A stretch of DNA of 64,000 nt from Ustulina deusta (GCA_023159155.1 JAJNNX010000013.1:992001-1056000); one strand, 5' to 3'; shown: positions 1 through 11,746, counted from the stretch's first letter. Made by a program: numbers and translations. The notes: a model not told the origin generated them from the letters alone.

Positions 1-2151
1 GTCCAATGCCTCTGGGAATTCGCCCATAATGCCTTCTAGCCTGTTCACAGTCATGTCGCCTTCTTTAGCAGCTGCAATATACTTGAAGCTACCGATTTCC
101 CATCTCCGAAGAAGGCTCTCCTTAGGCGGCTTCTCTTCACTAGCAAATCCATTACTCCATGATTGGCGCGCGCACATCCAAAGCAGGACGTAGAAGAACG
201 ACTCGAGATCGTGGCGGTAGGTGTGGTCGGCCGTGCGCAGCACCTCCACTGCCATAAACTGCATCGTGCCAGTCTGGTGCCGCGCTCCGCTTGGGCCGCT
301 GTCTCTCACCTTCGCCAGATCAAGGTCGATGAGCATGCCCTTGAAGCCATCCGCCGTTTCTGGCTCCGTGATAATAATGTTATTTGAAGAGATGTCGCGA
401 TGGAGAATGTTGCCAGTCATGTAGAGAGACTGGTGTGCCTTGATTGCATCTCGCATCGACTCCAGCAGTTCTTTAGTCGTTTTGAAGTCGCTAATGACAC
501 GGCCGGCCGGTGAGACTACGAGACAGGAATAGATCCTGTTCTCCCATAGGTCCTCGCCAGGTGTGTACAGGCTTGGCTTATCCTTAACGATCGACAGCTG
601 GTTGTTAAACTCCTTGGCCAGTTTCGACTTCTGACTGTTGGACTGTCGCCTCTTGGATCCGGACGCGTTATCAGACGTGTGGTCGGATGATGACTTGCGC
701 TTGTTGCCTGATGTGTTCGCGCTTGCTGTAGCCGACAATGGATCGTGAAAGTAAACAGCCTCACCCCGGAACTTGTGAGCCTTCGGGAACTCTAGTCCTT
801 TCCGCATTTCTGCAATGGTGGTGAACTGACGATGCGCCACAACTCTGGCTACCCCTTTGACACCTTTTCCTTCTGCCAGCTTCAGTTGTTCTACCTCTGG
901 TTTCCGTTTATCCGATGCCCAAGAGAACTTAGCGACGTGGTTATTTTGGGTCTTATAGCACGTAGTCCCGCGACATACGATGGCCTTCTGCCTGATCATC
1001 GCCTTGTCTAGCCTGACCTTCGTTTCTTTACCGTTTGCGTCATCCAATGTGACATAGCGATGACCATCCTCTCGCTCAATGAAAGTGCCCAGGCCCATCG
1101 CATCGTCATCCATTGTAGTATACCCAATAAAAGCGCGCGCAAACTTATCCGGCTCGTCGTGAATGTCAAATAGCCCCGAGCTGTACGCTCCAGACCGGTC
1201 GAAAACCCAAAGCTCCATCTTAAAGGCACAGAGGGTGAACGCGTGGACAAATCGGCGCGTCGGCTGGTCGGCAAAAACACCTCGGACAGAGCGCGTAAGT
1301 TGGAGGAGATCCCCCTTGAACCTGCCTGTGTCATATGACTTTTTTTGCTCCCCAACAACGAGGACGTTCTTGTACATGAAGGTCCTGCTCGCTTCCGTGG
1401 TTGGCGTTTGCAAAAAAATATCCATCTGGCCTTTCCGTTCCTTAAACTGGTGGGCAGTTGTAGTGGTATAAAGCTTATACGATGCATCGGCCAAGAAGCG
1501 TTGTTCTAGAGAGCAAAACCAGTCCCAGACCGGCTTTTCGTCAGTGATAGTCGGGAAATCAGTCCATCTTTCTCCGTTGTGCGCTGTCATAATCCCCTTC
1601 AGCATTTCTTTCTGTTTCTTGCACCAGTTTTCAGGGTTCAAGAACTTGTCCCAGAATCCCCCTATATTGCGGAACGTGCATTTTTTTATCTCCTCGAAGA
1701 GCTCTCTTTCAACAATATCACGTGTTTCGCTATCGGCAAGTCGGCTCGAGCTAGTCTTAATAGGTGTTCCTTTGAATGTCGGGGCGATGCTGGATGGAGG
1801 GGGGGTAAGCGGACCGAGAACGTTGATGAGGCTAAAAACTGCAGCCCAAATGATGGCGTCGGGGGAGTTGTCGACAACATGGCGGACGAGAGGACGAAAT
1901 TGGTCGAGCTTCACCACGCCTCCTCGAACATGCTGTTGTATGGAGAATAGTTTGACTGCCACGTTGCCGCTTCCGTCGGGAGAAGGAAGGCTGAATGCCG
2001 CCGTAGAGCCAACCAAAGCTAGTAGAAGGCTCGCGATATCTTCCTGCCGCGGGTCGTCGGCGTTGTTGGGCAATTTGTCTCGACAGCGGTCAAGCGTATC
2101 ATTAAGCGGGCGTTCCGCAATAATTTTGATCTGCTGCTCTGTAAGGCTCAT
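1..2151 (-). CDS. FunK1-type fungal protein kinase, C-terminus beyond the window edge
   Basis: An uninterrupted minus-strand frame runs from the ATG at 2151 to base 1 (717 codons seen) with no stop, so the 3' end lies outside. The last ~150 residues carry the hallmarks of the fungal FunK1 kinases: the catalytic-loop motif HRDISSNN (about residue 584), the magnesium-site variant LIDLDLAK (about 611) and the following TGTMQFMAVEVL substrate-loop motif. A Ser/Lys/Arg-rich low-complexity linker (about 490-520) precedes the kinase lobe. The N-terminal ~450 residues match the general architecture of this family, which is expanded and lineage-specific in fungi and has no well-defined substrate. No intron is needed in the visible part. 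Long plus-strand frames over it are antisense shadows. Confidence 0.85.
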   Translation of the reverse strand, partial: MSLTEQQIKIIAERPLNDTLDRCRDKLPNNADDPRQEDIASLLLALVGSTAAFSLPSPDGSGNVAVKLFSIQQHVRGGVVKLDQFRPLVRHVVDNSPDAIIWAAVFSLINVLGPLTPPPSSIAPTFKGTPIKTSSSRLADSETRDIVERELFEEIKKCTFRNIGGFWDKFLNPENWCKKQKEMLKGIMTAHNGERWTDFPTITDEKPVWDWFCSLEQRFLADASYKLYTTTTAHQFKERKGQMDIFLQTPTTEASRTFMYKNVLVVGEQKKSYDTGRFKGDLLQLTRSVRGVFADQPTRRFVHAFTLCAFKMELWVFDRSGAYSSGLFDIHDEPDKFARAFIGYTTMDDDAMGLGTFIEREDGHRYVTLDDANGKETKVRLDKAMIRQKAIVCRGTTCYKTQNNHVAKFSWASDKRKPEVEQLKLAEGKGVKGVARVVAHRQFTTIAEMRKGLEFPKAHKFRGEAVYFHDPLSATASANTSGNKRKSSSDHTSDNASGSKRRQSNSQKSKLAKEFNNQLSIVKDKPSLYTPGEDLWENRIYSCLVVSPAGRVISDFKTTKELLESMRDAIKAHQSLYMTGNILHRDISSNNIIITEPETADGFKGMLIDLDLAKVRDSGPSGARHQTGTMQFMAVEVLRTADHTYRHDLESFFYVLLWMCARQSWSNGFASEEKPPKESLLRRWEIGSFKYIAAAKEGDMTVNRLEGIMGEFPEALD

Positions 2152-2430
2152 TTTGTGGCAAAGTACAGCGTGGTTGATAGTTTTGAGGAGGAAGATTGGT
2201 CGCCCAGATGGGAAAAGTAAACAAAGAGCAAGGATATTTGCCAGGAGACCACCGGGTCGCAGCTGGGCGCGTTTGCGGAAAGTGGGGCAATCAATGCACG
2301 TGAGGCTCACCTAGCTGGCTGGTTACGTAAGTCCAAATTGTGGTCCCTTTCCTGTGGCGCCAACCAATCAGCGGCCATGTTACCGTGGATGCACCTGAGG
2401 CATGAACGGGCGCAACGACGTTTTCTACAG
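2152..2430. other. Upstream region of the FunK1 gene
   Basis: No coding signal seen. It presumably holds the kinase promoter; no clear TATA box was recognised. Confidence 0.3.
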
Positions 2431-3439
2431 CATTCCAGCCTTTAGACCGTCAGAGTGACTCTGTAGTGCTCCGAATCCCATGCCAGCACCGCAACGACTT
2501 TAGGAGATCGTTTTGGCGGAGGCAGTCAGGTCGGTACTACCTAGTTTAAACGCAACGACTAGGGCACCATACTAATTATGACTCTTTAGTATAGAATCCA
2601 GTTTTCATCCGAGGTGACATTGCCACATTCTTTCGATCGTGCCGACCTAATAGCAATGGACCATGTCTTAGTGTTGTACAACCGTCCGCATTCGTTGTAA
2701 CACGATGGCCGTTCCTAAATCTAACACCCCGAAGCCCATGATGAAAAAGCGACCGAGTGCAAGTTTCATGCCGTTGCTTCGGCTCTCGAGTCCGACATGG
2801 AGAAGCGAAACGCCGACGAACCACTAGTACTCGGCCGTCTCTTCGCCGCTGCGATTAACCAACAAGCCGGGCTTGAGAAGCTGTACAAGCTGACGTCGTC
2901 TCTTGGCTCTGAGCAGGGTTTTGCCGTAGAAGGCATGCTTCGAAAAATCACGGTCAGCATCGATGGCTTGGCACGGCCGGTTACTTGGTGGGCCGAGACG
3001 ACTACGGCCGTGGCCCACGATGAATGGATCGAGACATCCACCGAAAATGTTGCCAAGGTCTTGATCCTTATGATTGAAGATTGGAAGGCCAGGCTACGAA
3101 GCAGAATTACGGCAAAGAGGAGCCTGTCTATGATAACAATGCCTATACGTTCAGCTCAACCTGACAGGCACACTCCAGCTCTACGCCCACTATTCTACGG
3201 CGCCGACCACTCCTAGGGGACGGCCGGAGTACCATATGACTCAGCTTGATGGTTACCAAATGACAGGCAACCCTAAGACTTTCCGTAACGGAGTTACTAC
3301 CTTCAGGAATGCGAGAGACATGGCCGAAAGGTACCGACATGACTTCGTCGAGGCCGCTAACACTCGAGCAATGCAGTCTAATGTCCCTACCAGCCCTGTC
3401 AGTCCTCAGTATCTTCCCCGAGAGGAAGAACTAAGTTAA
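2430..3439 (+). pseudogene. Decayed copy A of an unnamed fungal gene (DUF7924-like)
   Basis: The best-preserved part is 2740-3120, which reads in one frame with the motifs PVTWWAETTTAVAHDEW and IEDWKARL. The frame then shifts (about 3100-3150) to a short stretch and shifts again to 3150-3439, ending at a TAA with motifs LTGTLQLYAH, RPEYHMTQLDGY and FRNARDMAERYRHDF. These blocks resemble from memory a widespread fungal protein family of unknown function (annotated in places as DUF7924). Upstream, 2575-2740 aligns with the start of copy B (12995-13348) but contains stops. At least two frame breaks plus stops indicate a dead gene. The family assignment is recollection, not a search; the decay is visible directly. 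Confidence 0.6.
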
Positions 3440-5013
3440 GCATATGCAGCGCTAGATTACGGCAACTTGTCGACAAGTCTCACGGTTTCTAGCTACAGCA
3501 CAGACTAAACCAGCTTTAAGCGTTCTAGGCAATCGCATAGTCCGCCTTCGACTTCTGTAGACAGTCGCTTAGCTAAAAGCCGAATACTCCCCAGCGTAAG
3601 TCGACATGGCCAGGAGTTAACTCTCGACCCGGGATCGGGGCAAGGGGAACCAAATAAGTCGTATTAAATAACCAATTACTGGCAAGAAAAAAGACATTTC
3701 AGATTAAACATTATATTATGTACTCTACTTGTAAATAAGATAATTTATAAAAACTTTATATTTTGCCATTAATATTAAAGTGCATAATAGCTTTAGCAGC
3801 CTAGCTTACTAAAGATAGTAAGACTAAATAAGATAAAAAGTGTCTATAGTTAGCAAGTACAGTACGTTCTAGCTCGTTAAACTTGACATCAAGTCTGTCG
3901 ATCTGGCATAATAACAAGCATGTCCCGACCCGTATTCCTATCGTCCCCTTGCCTCTATAAGAAAAATATAAAGCCGCCATCTGGCTGTCGACATTGTTAG
4001 TAACAAGCAGAAAATACTCCCCCACTATGACGCTTCATCCCCTTTCATTCCTGACCTAGTGATATATCTAATGCACAACAATGCGCCTGCAGGGTGCAGT
4101 CTTCCTGTGAACCTTTGATTTCATGCAGGGATGGTGTTGGCAGTCCGTCTGTTGGCGATCGCCGTCCTCGCCGTCTCATTCATCATGAAGTAGGGCTAGC
4201 CATCACCCGATATCCAACTGATGCAACAGGCTTTTTGGCCCCCAATGTCTTGGACAACCCATGCCACACCAATACTGCAGGAGGATGCAACCTGTTTCCA
4301 AGACTCAACCAATAATTGACGCTCGGTGACTATGCTATTTATGCGGCTCAGAATATCGCGAATACGTCCGGATTAGGATGGTGCAGCAGCAAGTTACCAA
4401 CAATGTTCATTTTTTAGGCCTCATGTTTAAGTCATAACATCTCGCCCAGGTTGTCCTTATCATTTACTGCAGCGTTATTATCTGCGGCTGGTAAATCTGT
4501 TGTGCAGAACTTAGACTATTATATTGTCCATGTCTTAAATAAATTGGTTCTTATACGGTATTATATCACAGTAACCATAATTTGTTTTCTAGGGGTAGTC
4601 GGCACCGTGGGATGGTGGCGTATAACTGAATAGATATGCGTTGTTGTTATAAGCCGGCTTCTTTGAGCAGTAATTCTGCAGGCTATGCATAGCACGAGCG
4701 CCGTACGCCCTGTTGTAGCAGGCTTGTTATCGTGCTACGTTTGTATATTTTTTTTAGGGCTTTAGCTTTTAGGAAAAAGTTAGCAGCTAATTACCAGATT
4801 ATCTATATATTTTATAGGCATAATTATCTTATTAAAGTTATAATTTACTTAAATATAAACGTTTTTATTTAAGCTCTGTTGAAATAGTTAGGTGCTAGCT
4901 TAGCAGTAGCCTTATTAATTAGTGGCTTAAGGTTAGTAAATAGAAGATAACCTTTGTTTGAGATATCTGCATTGCCAGCTATAATCGGGGTGACATTACG
5001 CATTACTATGGTA

Positions 5014-5120
5014 TAGCACAAAAGTTCTCAACATAAAAGGTAGCCTTAAGCATAGGATACTGTCTAATAGCAGCTTTATAGGATCTAAAACGTTACACTC
5101 TATACTATTTATAAAGGTTA
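5014..5120 (+). repeat. Mutated member of a dispersed repeat pair
   Basis: Collinear with 6794-6899 over about 105 bases. Compared with that copy, it shows A where the other has G and T where the other has C at nearly every mismatch, so it is the more heavily mutated copy. Its parent element was not recognised. Confidence 0.7.
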
Positions 5121-6793
5121 TTTTCAGTGTAGTTAACCCTTATAACACCCTTGCATCTCACCTAATTGATTAGACGATAAAGATAATAATTATAAACCAA
5201 CGGGTCCTCGATACGGTCCTACGTAGAAAGCAGGGGCTCCTGGAACACTACGTCCAGTAGTCCATTCGGGGAATGAAGACTTATGACTTATATAAACTGA
5301 TAAGACCTTGTTAAGTCAACAATATCATAATATTACACCTAGCCGCCGATGGCTCTTTGTGATTTAAGAGATTCCGCCGTCGCAAAGGCTAAAGGTGACG
5401 ATATTGACACTTCCAGATGCTGGAATGGCTCTTGAATTTAGAATTTAGCTTCTCCCTTGCTTTCCGGTAAGATCAACAACCAGATACTCAACCGGGTATC
5501 CGGTGTGGGGTCTACCTCTAAGGGTGGTAATCAGGTACGGAAGCAGCAATGTTAGCTAGCCGAATGGGCAAGTTTGTAAAGAGTAGCATTTTGCGGCGAT
5601 GCAGGATCTAGGATGCCTGCATCCACGGCCTAAAAACTGTTGAGGTTACGAGACCTTCTAATGAGTCACTGTGGTTCATCCTCCGCTGCAGTGTCGTCCA
5701 ACAGTCACCATCATAGGCGTGTTGCCGATGGGGAGGCACGATCTCCTCTGTTGTCTAAGGAGGCCTTATGAGTTGATAGGCCGCCGTGTATCAAGCGTTA
5801 AGTACGTTACTGCGACTTACCGAATCAGGCTGTGGTTCGTTCTACAAACTGTAGCTTCTGTCCAATCATTCTTTTACGATCGTTTTGAACACGAAACCAA
5901 TGTTTATTCCAGCAAAGTCCTCGACAAAATGACCCGCTCCCGATGTAGCAGCCAATCAGTTATCTCGAATAAAGCCGCACAGAAAAGACCCCACGACACC
6001 AACCGCACAGAGATGTTGACCTCCTTTACTTGACCTCCGTTCCTAAACACTAACGTCACTATAGGCCTACTAATCAAGCGGATTCTATGCGGCTCGAGTG
6101 AATTTGCAAGAACATATCTCACAAGCGGTATATGCAGCCATGGTTTGATTATCAATTGATGTATATATACGGATAGGTTCCTTACGTCAATAGTTACCTA
6201 AACAAATTTAGGTTAAGTCCTATGTTGCATCGCCTACTTCAAGGCATTAGCAGTTCCGGCTCTAATAAGTAACTTACTAACTAATGAATATCCGTAGCCT
6301 TCTAAAGTTGCATGTCCTAGGGTGGGGGTACGCAGACGTTGCTTCATCAAGCAATGCATGCCGGTGACACCTTCTTCTTGTATCCATCAACAGACCACAA
6401 CCAACGCATACTCCGGGCTTTGGATACCTGTGTATGTTGTGCTGCGGCAAGTGTATCTAAAAGTCTGGACTCTCTGCAGGGTCGAAATTAGTGGCGTACC
6501 AATAGGGATAGCCGCTTTCCTCATCCTGCGTTGGACCTAAAATGCAACGTAATGTCATATCAAACGCGAAGTCGGGGCTCCGTGGTCTGATGACTCTCTA
6601 ACGATGATCTTGTCTTGGGCCCCTGGCATCCAACAGCAGTTCACCTACGGGCATGCCTGGACCCCGTGGCCATGCCTTAGCGGATAGGCAAATCCAGTCA
6701 CTTGCAGGAAGCGTCCTTGACCTACATATTGAGTCATTAAACTTCGTGAATATCAAGGCTGGTATAATAAAAATAAGTACCCGGGTCACGTAT

Positions 6794-6899
6794 ACTACAA
6801 AAGTTCTCGACATGAAGACCGGTCTTAAGCATGGGATGCTGTCCAATAGCGGCTTTGCGGGATCTAAAGCGTCGCATCCTGCGCCATTTATAAAGGTTA
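6794..6899 (+). repeat. Less mutated member of the dispersed repeat pair
   Basis: Partner of 5014-5120 in direct orientation. It keeps more G and C, so it is closer to the ancestral sequence. Neither strand gives a convincing protein. Confidence 0.7.
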
Positions 6900-7359
6900 A
6901 ACGCTGTAATAAAGGACAACCTAGTTATCACCCTATAGTGCTTTCGCTGTACATAGCCTTGGTCTTCTCCTCCAGTAGGTAACGTTGCTTGTCGAACAAC
7001 GGTCCTATGCGACGCCCGGTTAGGATGTCAAGGATCATACCCTCCATCAGCACTTGCGTGAAGGAGTCCCAAAAAATGCGGCAGCTTCTCCCATCCAATC
7101 AGGCAGTCCTCATCACAGGTGGAGGATGCTGTTTTCAACACAGACCTCTTTACCACCGCCTTCCCTAGCCAATCCTTCAAAGACCTCCATCAACCTTAGT
7201 AAGTCATCTAGTCCGGTATATCTTCCGCACCCGACCGCAAAGCCGGGGGACTACTCTTCCCCAAAGTTATTTAACCTTTGCTACACTATTATCTCAACAT
7301 ATCCCATATACTACATCACTAGACCGATTACAGTTCGACCTTCCAACAACTTCCCAGCC

Positions 7360-7953
7360 ATGATCTCTCATGACCTGCTTCCCAGCCCCTCCTACAACCG
7401 CCTTCCACTAGGGGATGGCCAAACTGTTCCCAACACAGTTCTGAATGAGCTCGGGAAGATAATTGTACGCCATGGTATGCAGGGCCAACTTGGAGTTGGT
7501 CGACTTCACCGCCATTTTGACCTCAATGCCCGTGAAGTGATGGTCCATGAAGGCCTTCGATGCTCTCCTCAGACCACGGATGACGGCGCGACACTGGGCG
7601 GATCTGCATTCTACCTTGACGGTAACCAGTTTAGAGCCTTTGAATATGATGCTGAGGAGGCAATTGAGCCACCTGAAAGCTTTCTTTCCGACCTCGCTAC
7701 GTATGTCACAAGTAGCGGTTTGGCAGGACAGGTGGCATTGTCTAAGCTCGACTCGAAGTACGTACACCTTGACGAAACTATCGAAGACGAAACCAGATCC
7801 CACATCTGTGCTATCGTGTCAGATGCTGAAGAACTTCGCCCGGATGAGGCGACTATGTGGGGGTTTGGCACATCCGATGATGGACAACTGCGGCCATTTA
7901 TTGCCAAAACGTGCAAGAAAACTGAGGGTGGGGCACACAAACGAACCAAGTAA
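7360..7953 (+). CDS. Conserved fungal hypothetical protein, about 197 aa
   Basis: A single open frame runs from 7054 to TAA at 7953. The ATG at 7360 is preferred because translation from 7054 gives a Pro/Ser-rich, unlikely N-terminus, while from 7360 the protein is compact (MISHDLL...). It contains the block GRLHRHFDLNAREVMVHEG (about residues 45-65), which I recall in short uncharacterised fungal proteins that share an H-R-H-F-D-L core, followed by acidic segments and a Lys/Arg tail. No signal peptide or membrane segment is seen. The pyrimidine-rich stretch just upstream (7200-7359) fits a fungal promoter. No function can be assigned. The frame is intact, unlike most of the surrounding decayed sequence. 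Confidence 0.6.
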   Translation: MISHDLLPSPSYNRLPLGDGQTVPNTVLNELGKIIVRHGMQGQLGVGRLHRHFDLNAREVMVHEGLRCSPQTTDDGATLGGSAFYLDGNQFRAFEYDAEEAIEPPESFLSDLATYVTSSGLAGQVALSKLDSKYVHLDETIEDETRSHICAIVSDAEELRPDEATMWGFGTSDDGQLRPFIAKTCKKTEGGAHKRTK

Positions 7954-8103
7954 AGTAGGTAGAGCATCCTGTCTCATTTGTTGAGTATAAACTGATGTAT
8001 GGTTTAGCTAGGAGAGTTAAAGATAGCATGTGGTATTTTATAAACCCTGTGTTTACAATGGATAGGACGATCGATCTGGTGGATTTCAGGCACGATGCCT
8101 CCC

Positions 8104-8570
8104 TCATTCTTTATAGTAACACTGTGTGATATTTCGGGCTTGGAGATTAATTGTGGAACGTTTTGGTTCAACAGACGCCCTTGCAGATGCTTTAACAGCG
8201 TGCAAGTCATCATTCTTTAGTATTAACGTCAATATGACATCTCTCATGCCTTCTTGTTTCTCTTCGCAAGCAGCAACAGCCAGAAGCGCTATTGCCATTT
8301 CTAGTTATAGCAGATATGTGACGCCGGACGAGCGCTCCCTCCAGCTATACGAGTATCTGGATACAGAAGTGACAGGTTTCTAGTGCATATCAAGGAGGCA
8401 GTTTTCGTAAAAGGCTCTTGATACAAGGGCTTTGCAGAATTCTGTTAGTTGTTCTAACCCGTAAATTTTGCTTCCGAAATAATGGGAACTAGTAAGGAGG
8501 ATCCAAAGCCGCGCCAAAAGGTTGAGCCAATAATCTTCCTGCAGAGAAGGAACACTGAGAAATACCAACC
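8104..8570 (-). pseudogene. Exon remnant of an unrecognised gene with two in-frame stops
   Basis: On the minus strand one frame reads through 8570 to 8104 with only two stops, a TAG near 8380 and a TAA near 8306. The peptide on both sides looks like ordinary protein (DYWLNLLARLWILLTSSHYF before, LEMAIALLAVAACEEKQ after). A splice-acceptor-like CTCTGCAG precedes it. Both stops are one C-to-T change from Gln codons, so this looks like an exon of a gene inactivated by transitions. I do not recognise the family; a chance frame cannot be excluded. Confidence 0.35.
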
Positions 8571-8980
8571 AGTAATTTGACTTACCAGACCTCTGGGGCC
8601 AAGTGGGCTTTACTCGTTATTCCGCGATATTTGGCCGGGCCATGGCGACCAAAGCCATTAGCGGGTTTCCCGCGCCGTTGTCAGCCTTAATTTCCTTCTA
8701 TTTTGGTTTGGTGCCGCGACGTGACAAAGATGGGATGCAGAGATAAGGACAATGATAATTCATCTAAAGAGGAGCCAGACAAAATGCCAACGCCGACTGC
8801 TCAAGAATCCCAAAAGGAAGTTTGCCGCTTGGGAGCCTGAAAATTGCAAAGCAAAAAATTGTGACTAGGGACCCGGCAATAGCGGGCTTGCAGAATCAAA
8901 CTGCGGTTTAACAGAATCCGCAAACAACTAGATTCCAGACACAGACGTTGTCCTCCCACGGTTGCCAGCTTAATATTATA
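8571..8980. other. Intergenic, nothing recognised
   Basis: No gene, RNA or repeat recognised between the exon remnant and the 3' end of the APH-fold gene. Confidence 0.3.
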
Positions 8981-10093
8981 CTACCGTTCCAAGAAGATGC
9001 CCCTTGCAAACTCTAGCGATGACCTATGATCCTCGCTTTCGAGATTCACATTTTCGATCAAGCCCCTCACAAAATATCGATTGACAATACCGATATCGAC
9101 AGCGACCATAACAGCCTCTTCAAATTCTTGCCTCCTCATTCCCGGCGGTACTGAACCCCACAGCGTATCCCAGAATGCGGTATCAAGCACATTCCTCACG
9201 CTTCGTCCGGAGCCATCTCCGGCGGGCTCATCGAAGAAGCTCCACTTTTGATCTTTCATGACACCAAAGAAGCCTTCGTACACTCCAAAGATACACATAC
9301 CAAAGGCTTCGGTTTGAGCATCGTCAAAATCGATCACTCCTGTTACGTGTCCTTGTAAATCAACCATGATGTTGACCTCTGCAAAGTCATGATGTGTCAA
9401 GACTGGCGGAAGCTTGTCGAGAAGGGAAACTTTCTCTAACAGAGAAGATGCTTTATTTGCGAAACGCGGCTCGATCTTCCTTAGGCTGTCATTCTGCGTC
9501 AACCTGTCCAGATTGCTTCTGGCAGTTTTTGTCCAGGATGTTGGGGAGTAGGTTGATACCGGCTGGGGCCAGAAAGCGGATTTTGCCACGAATTGCGCAA
9601 GTTCGGTAACGGTCGTGAGCTGCCTCTGCAGAGGAAATGCACCCTTGGGGAATTTTTGGAGCATATGCACTTGCCCCGGAATCACCGGGCAGACGTAGAC
9701 AGGCAGGGAAAAGCTGCCGAAGGACATAATAGAGGGGACCAAATCGCCGTAGATCCTATGCGCAAGGGTTAAGACGCCTTCATCGAGTGGCTTGAGTCTG
9801 AATTGGATTATCTTTGCTTGGCTCGGACATATAAGGGTATAGCTGGTGGCGCCTTGACTCTTAACCGGCTCGATATCCTGGGCCTGGAGGAGATGCCGAG
9901 CAAAACTTTCGCAATCGTTTGCAGTTGGGATTTTGCAACCCTCTGAAGTCTTTCCGGATTTTGCCAACTCTTCTGGCACCCGCTCCTTGAAGAATCTCGC
10001 TATCCATAACTTCTCCTGCTCGAGCCATGCTTCTGAATGTTGTTCTGTTGTAGATTGTGCAGCTTCCGCGCTGCTGTCACTTAAAGCTTCCAA
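8981..10093 (-). CDS. APH-family (aminoglycoside phosphotransferase-like) kinase-fold protein, 370 aa
   Basis: Single-exon minus-strand gene, ATG at 10093. The C-terminal half has the diagnostic phosphotransferase motifs: VLTHHDFAEVNIMV, matching the catalytic loop HxDxxxxN, and VIDFDDA, matching the metal-binding DFG-equivalent, about residues 235-265. Fungal members are numerous and mostly uncharacterised; the aminoglycoside name reflects fold only, and small-molecule or protein phosphorylation is possible. The N-terminus is hydrophilic with no signal peptide. The frame is intact and codon use looks normal, so it is probably functional. It stands alone between decayed regions with no evident partner genes. 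Confidence 0.75.
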   Translation of the reverse strand: MEALSDSSAEAAQSTTEQHSEAWLEQEKLWIARFFKERVPEELAKSGKTSEGCKIPTANDCESFARHLLQAQDIEPVKSQGATSYTLICPSQAKIIQFRLKPLDEGVLTLAHRIYGDLVPSIMSFGSFSLPVYVCPVIPGQVHMLQKFPKGAFPLQRQLTTVTELAQFVAKSAFWPQPVSTYSPTSWTKTARSNLDRLTQNDSLRKIEPRFANKASSLLEKVSLLDKLPPVLTHHDFAEVNIMVDLQGHVTGVIDFDDAQTEAFGMCIFGVYEGFFGVMKDQKWSFFDEPAGDGSGRSVRNVLDTAFWDTLWGSVPPGMRRQEFEEAVMVAVDIGIVNRYFVRGLIENVNLESEDHRSSLEFARGIFLER

Positions 10094-11746
10094 AGTTTAT
10101 AGTTAGCTAGAGTTATGCTATTTCATGATAAGATAACCTACAATTCATAGCGAGTGAGGGGATTGTCTGTCAATTTAGGGGGATAAGATAAGGAGGAATG
10201 GGTTGCCTCCGGAAATTTTAAGTAGCGCTCAGCACATTAAGACCCATATTATGAGGCTGTTTATGGTATGCCTCAGTCCAAGATATTTGCACTAAACGGG
10301 GGGCTTTTGAGCAGTACCTCGCGTGGCTTGCGGGTGGTGAGGTACCTTTCAACGCGCACAGTGGCGAGTGTGCCAAGTATACCTTACCTTAGGTTCTTTT
10401 TACTAGCAGCAACCACAGCCAAAATTCCCTGGTAAAGCACTGGCCACAAGCCCTTGTTTAGTACAAATACCTGACTAGGAACTTATTATACCTTATGTTC
10501 TTTCTAATTTACAGGGGTGCACCTAAATATGCTGTATCGGCAGAATCTCGGCTGAACAGGTGCAATCTAGTCTGTCCTACCTGTCTAGACACATATAGTA
10601 TTCTGGGAACTTCTGCCTTCCACGAAAAGGTACATTGGGGACCTATTGGTTTACAATCACAGTATCATCTTTATTGTCTCATGGATTGGCTGACATGCGG
10701 GGTTATTACAAGGGTTGATTACCTATGTTTAAGGCCACCCTTTATGTTGGGAACTTTTCTGCTATGCTGTATATGAATCCGGGTACTCATTCATTATATT
10801 AGCTCTAATATTTCTAAAGGATATGCAGGTTAAGAACTCTCCCTATAAGCACCTGCCTTTGTGCATGTCTTACGACGTGCGCATACCGGCTCGAAAAAAT
10901 CACATCCGCTGGAGACTCATCGAACCAACTTCACGTTCAATATCACATGGAGGCGCGTGGTGATATATGATGGCGGCACTAGACATTATTAGGCAAAAAA
11001 ACACGACCAGAAAGCAAGGGTCAAAGTAGTCCTAACCGAGTGACCTCAGCCAAGGCGAGCTCCTAGACGCGTTCTGGCTGTGCGCCGGGCACCTCTACAA
11101 CCGGAGCATACGTGGGAAAGGCGTATTCGCCGCACGTTCGGCAGCGGCGGACACCCAAGACCTGAATGCGAGCAGCACCGCGAACAGGAGTAGACGCAAG
11201 ATAGGTATCGGACATGGTGAAGAATACTGCTGCGTAAGCGGACAGTCGGAAGAGAGGAATGTATGGCGAGATATGTAGCCACCAAAAGAGACGGATGAAC
11301 AACACCGAGTCGTGGTTGGATGACGATGAGGACACTGGGCCAATCGACGAGGAATATCGCGCGCGTGTTTGATTGGGGTTCTGTTTGACGCGGGTTGAGA
11401 CGCCGTATCATAGGGCAAATCACGAATCGTCTCCCAAGATGCTCTGATTATAGAGCTGCGAAGGGCCGAGATCATCGGGGGAGACGCCAAACCACATAAT
11501 ATCATGGTGGGGGCGGGGAAGGGGCAGGGGGAGGGGGTTCCACATGGGGTTCCACCCAGCAATAGCGCTATGACGGGGCTATTTTCCTTCTTTCTTTCCA
11601 TCTCTCCCCCCCCCCCCCGACTATCTTGAACAACGCCTGCGCCAATACCCAGTACTACTAGTCGAGTGTCCCTTCGTCTTATACACGCGTCTACTGTACC
11701 AGACTACGCATTGCGCGCACATCTCCAGCACCACCCCGTTGCCATT
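10094..11746. other. Intergenic, no convincing gene
   Basis: Contains only short overlapping frames. Those at 11046-11601 on the minus strand compete with each other in three frames, have Pro/Arg/Ser-rich translations and no family resemblance. A run of ten or more C sits near 11607-11619. The last few hundred bases probably hold the promoter of the small gene at 11747. Confidence 0.35.

Larger units (their letters stand above)
3440..7053. other. AT-rich, gene-free tract with RIP-like decay
   Basis: About 3.6 kb rich in TA/AT dinucleotides and stop codons in every frame, especially 3650-5160. No believable gene is visible; the short frames inside lack family resemblance and codon structure. 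It contains one recognisable repeat pair (5014-5120 and 6794-6899) whose differences are nearly all C-to-T/G-to-A, pointing to old transposon or duplicated DNA hit by RIP or a similar process. Confidence 0.6.

Noticed and set aside
1544..2314. Long plus-strand frame (256 codons) over the FunK1 gene
   Set aside because: Antisense shadow of the continuous kinase frame; Ser/Arg-rich translation without family motifs.
10495..10776. Plus-strand frame of 93 codons with many Cys
   Set aside because: Isolated, no promoter or family evidence; composition consistent with chance.
11046..11601. Three overlapping minus-strand frames of 90-168 codons
   Set aside because: Compete in three frames, low-complexity composition and no recognisable domain.
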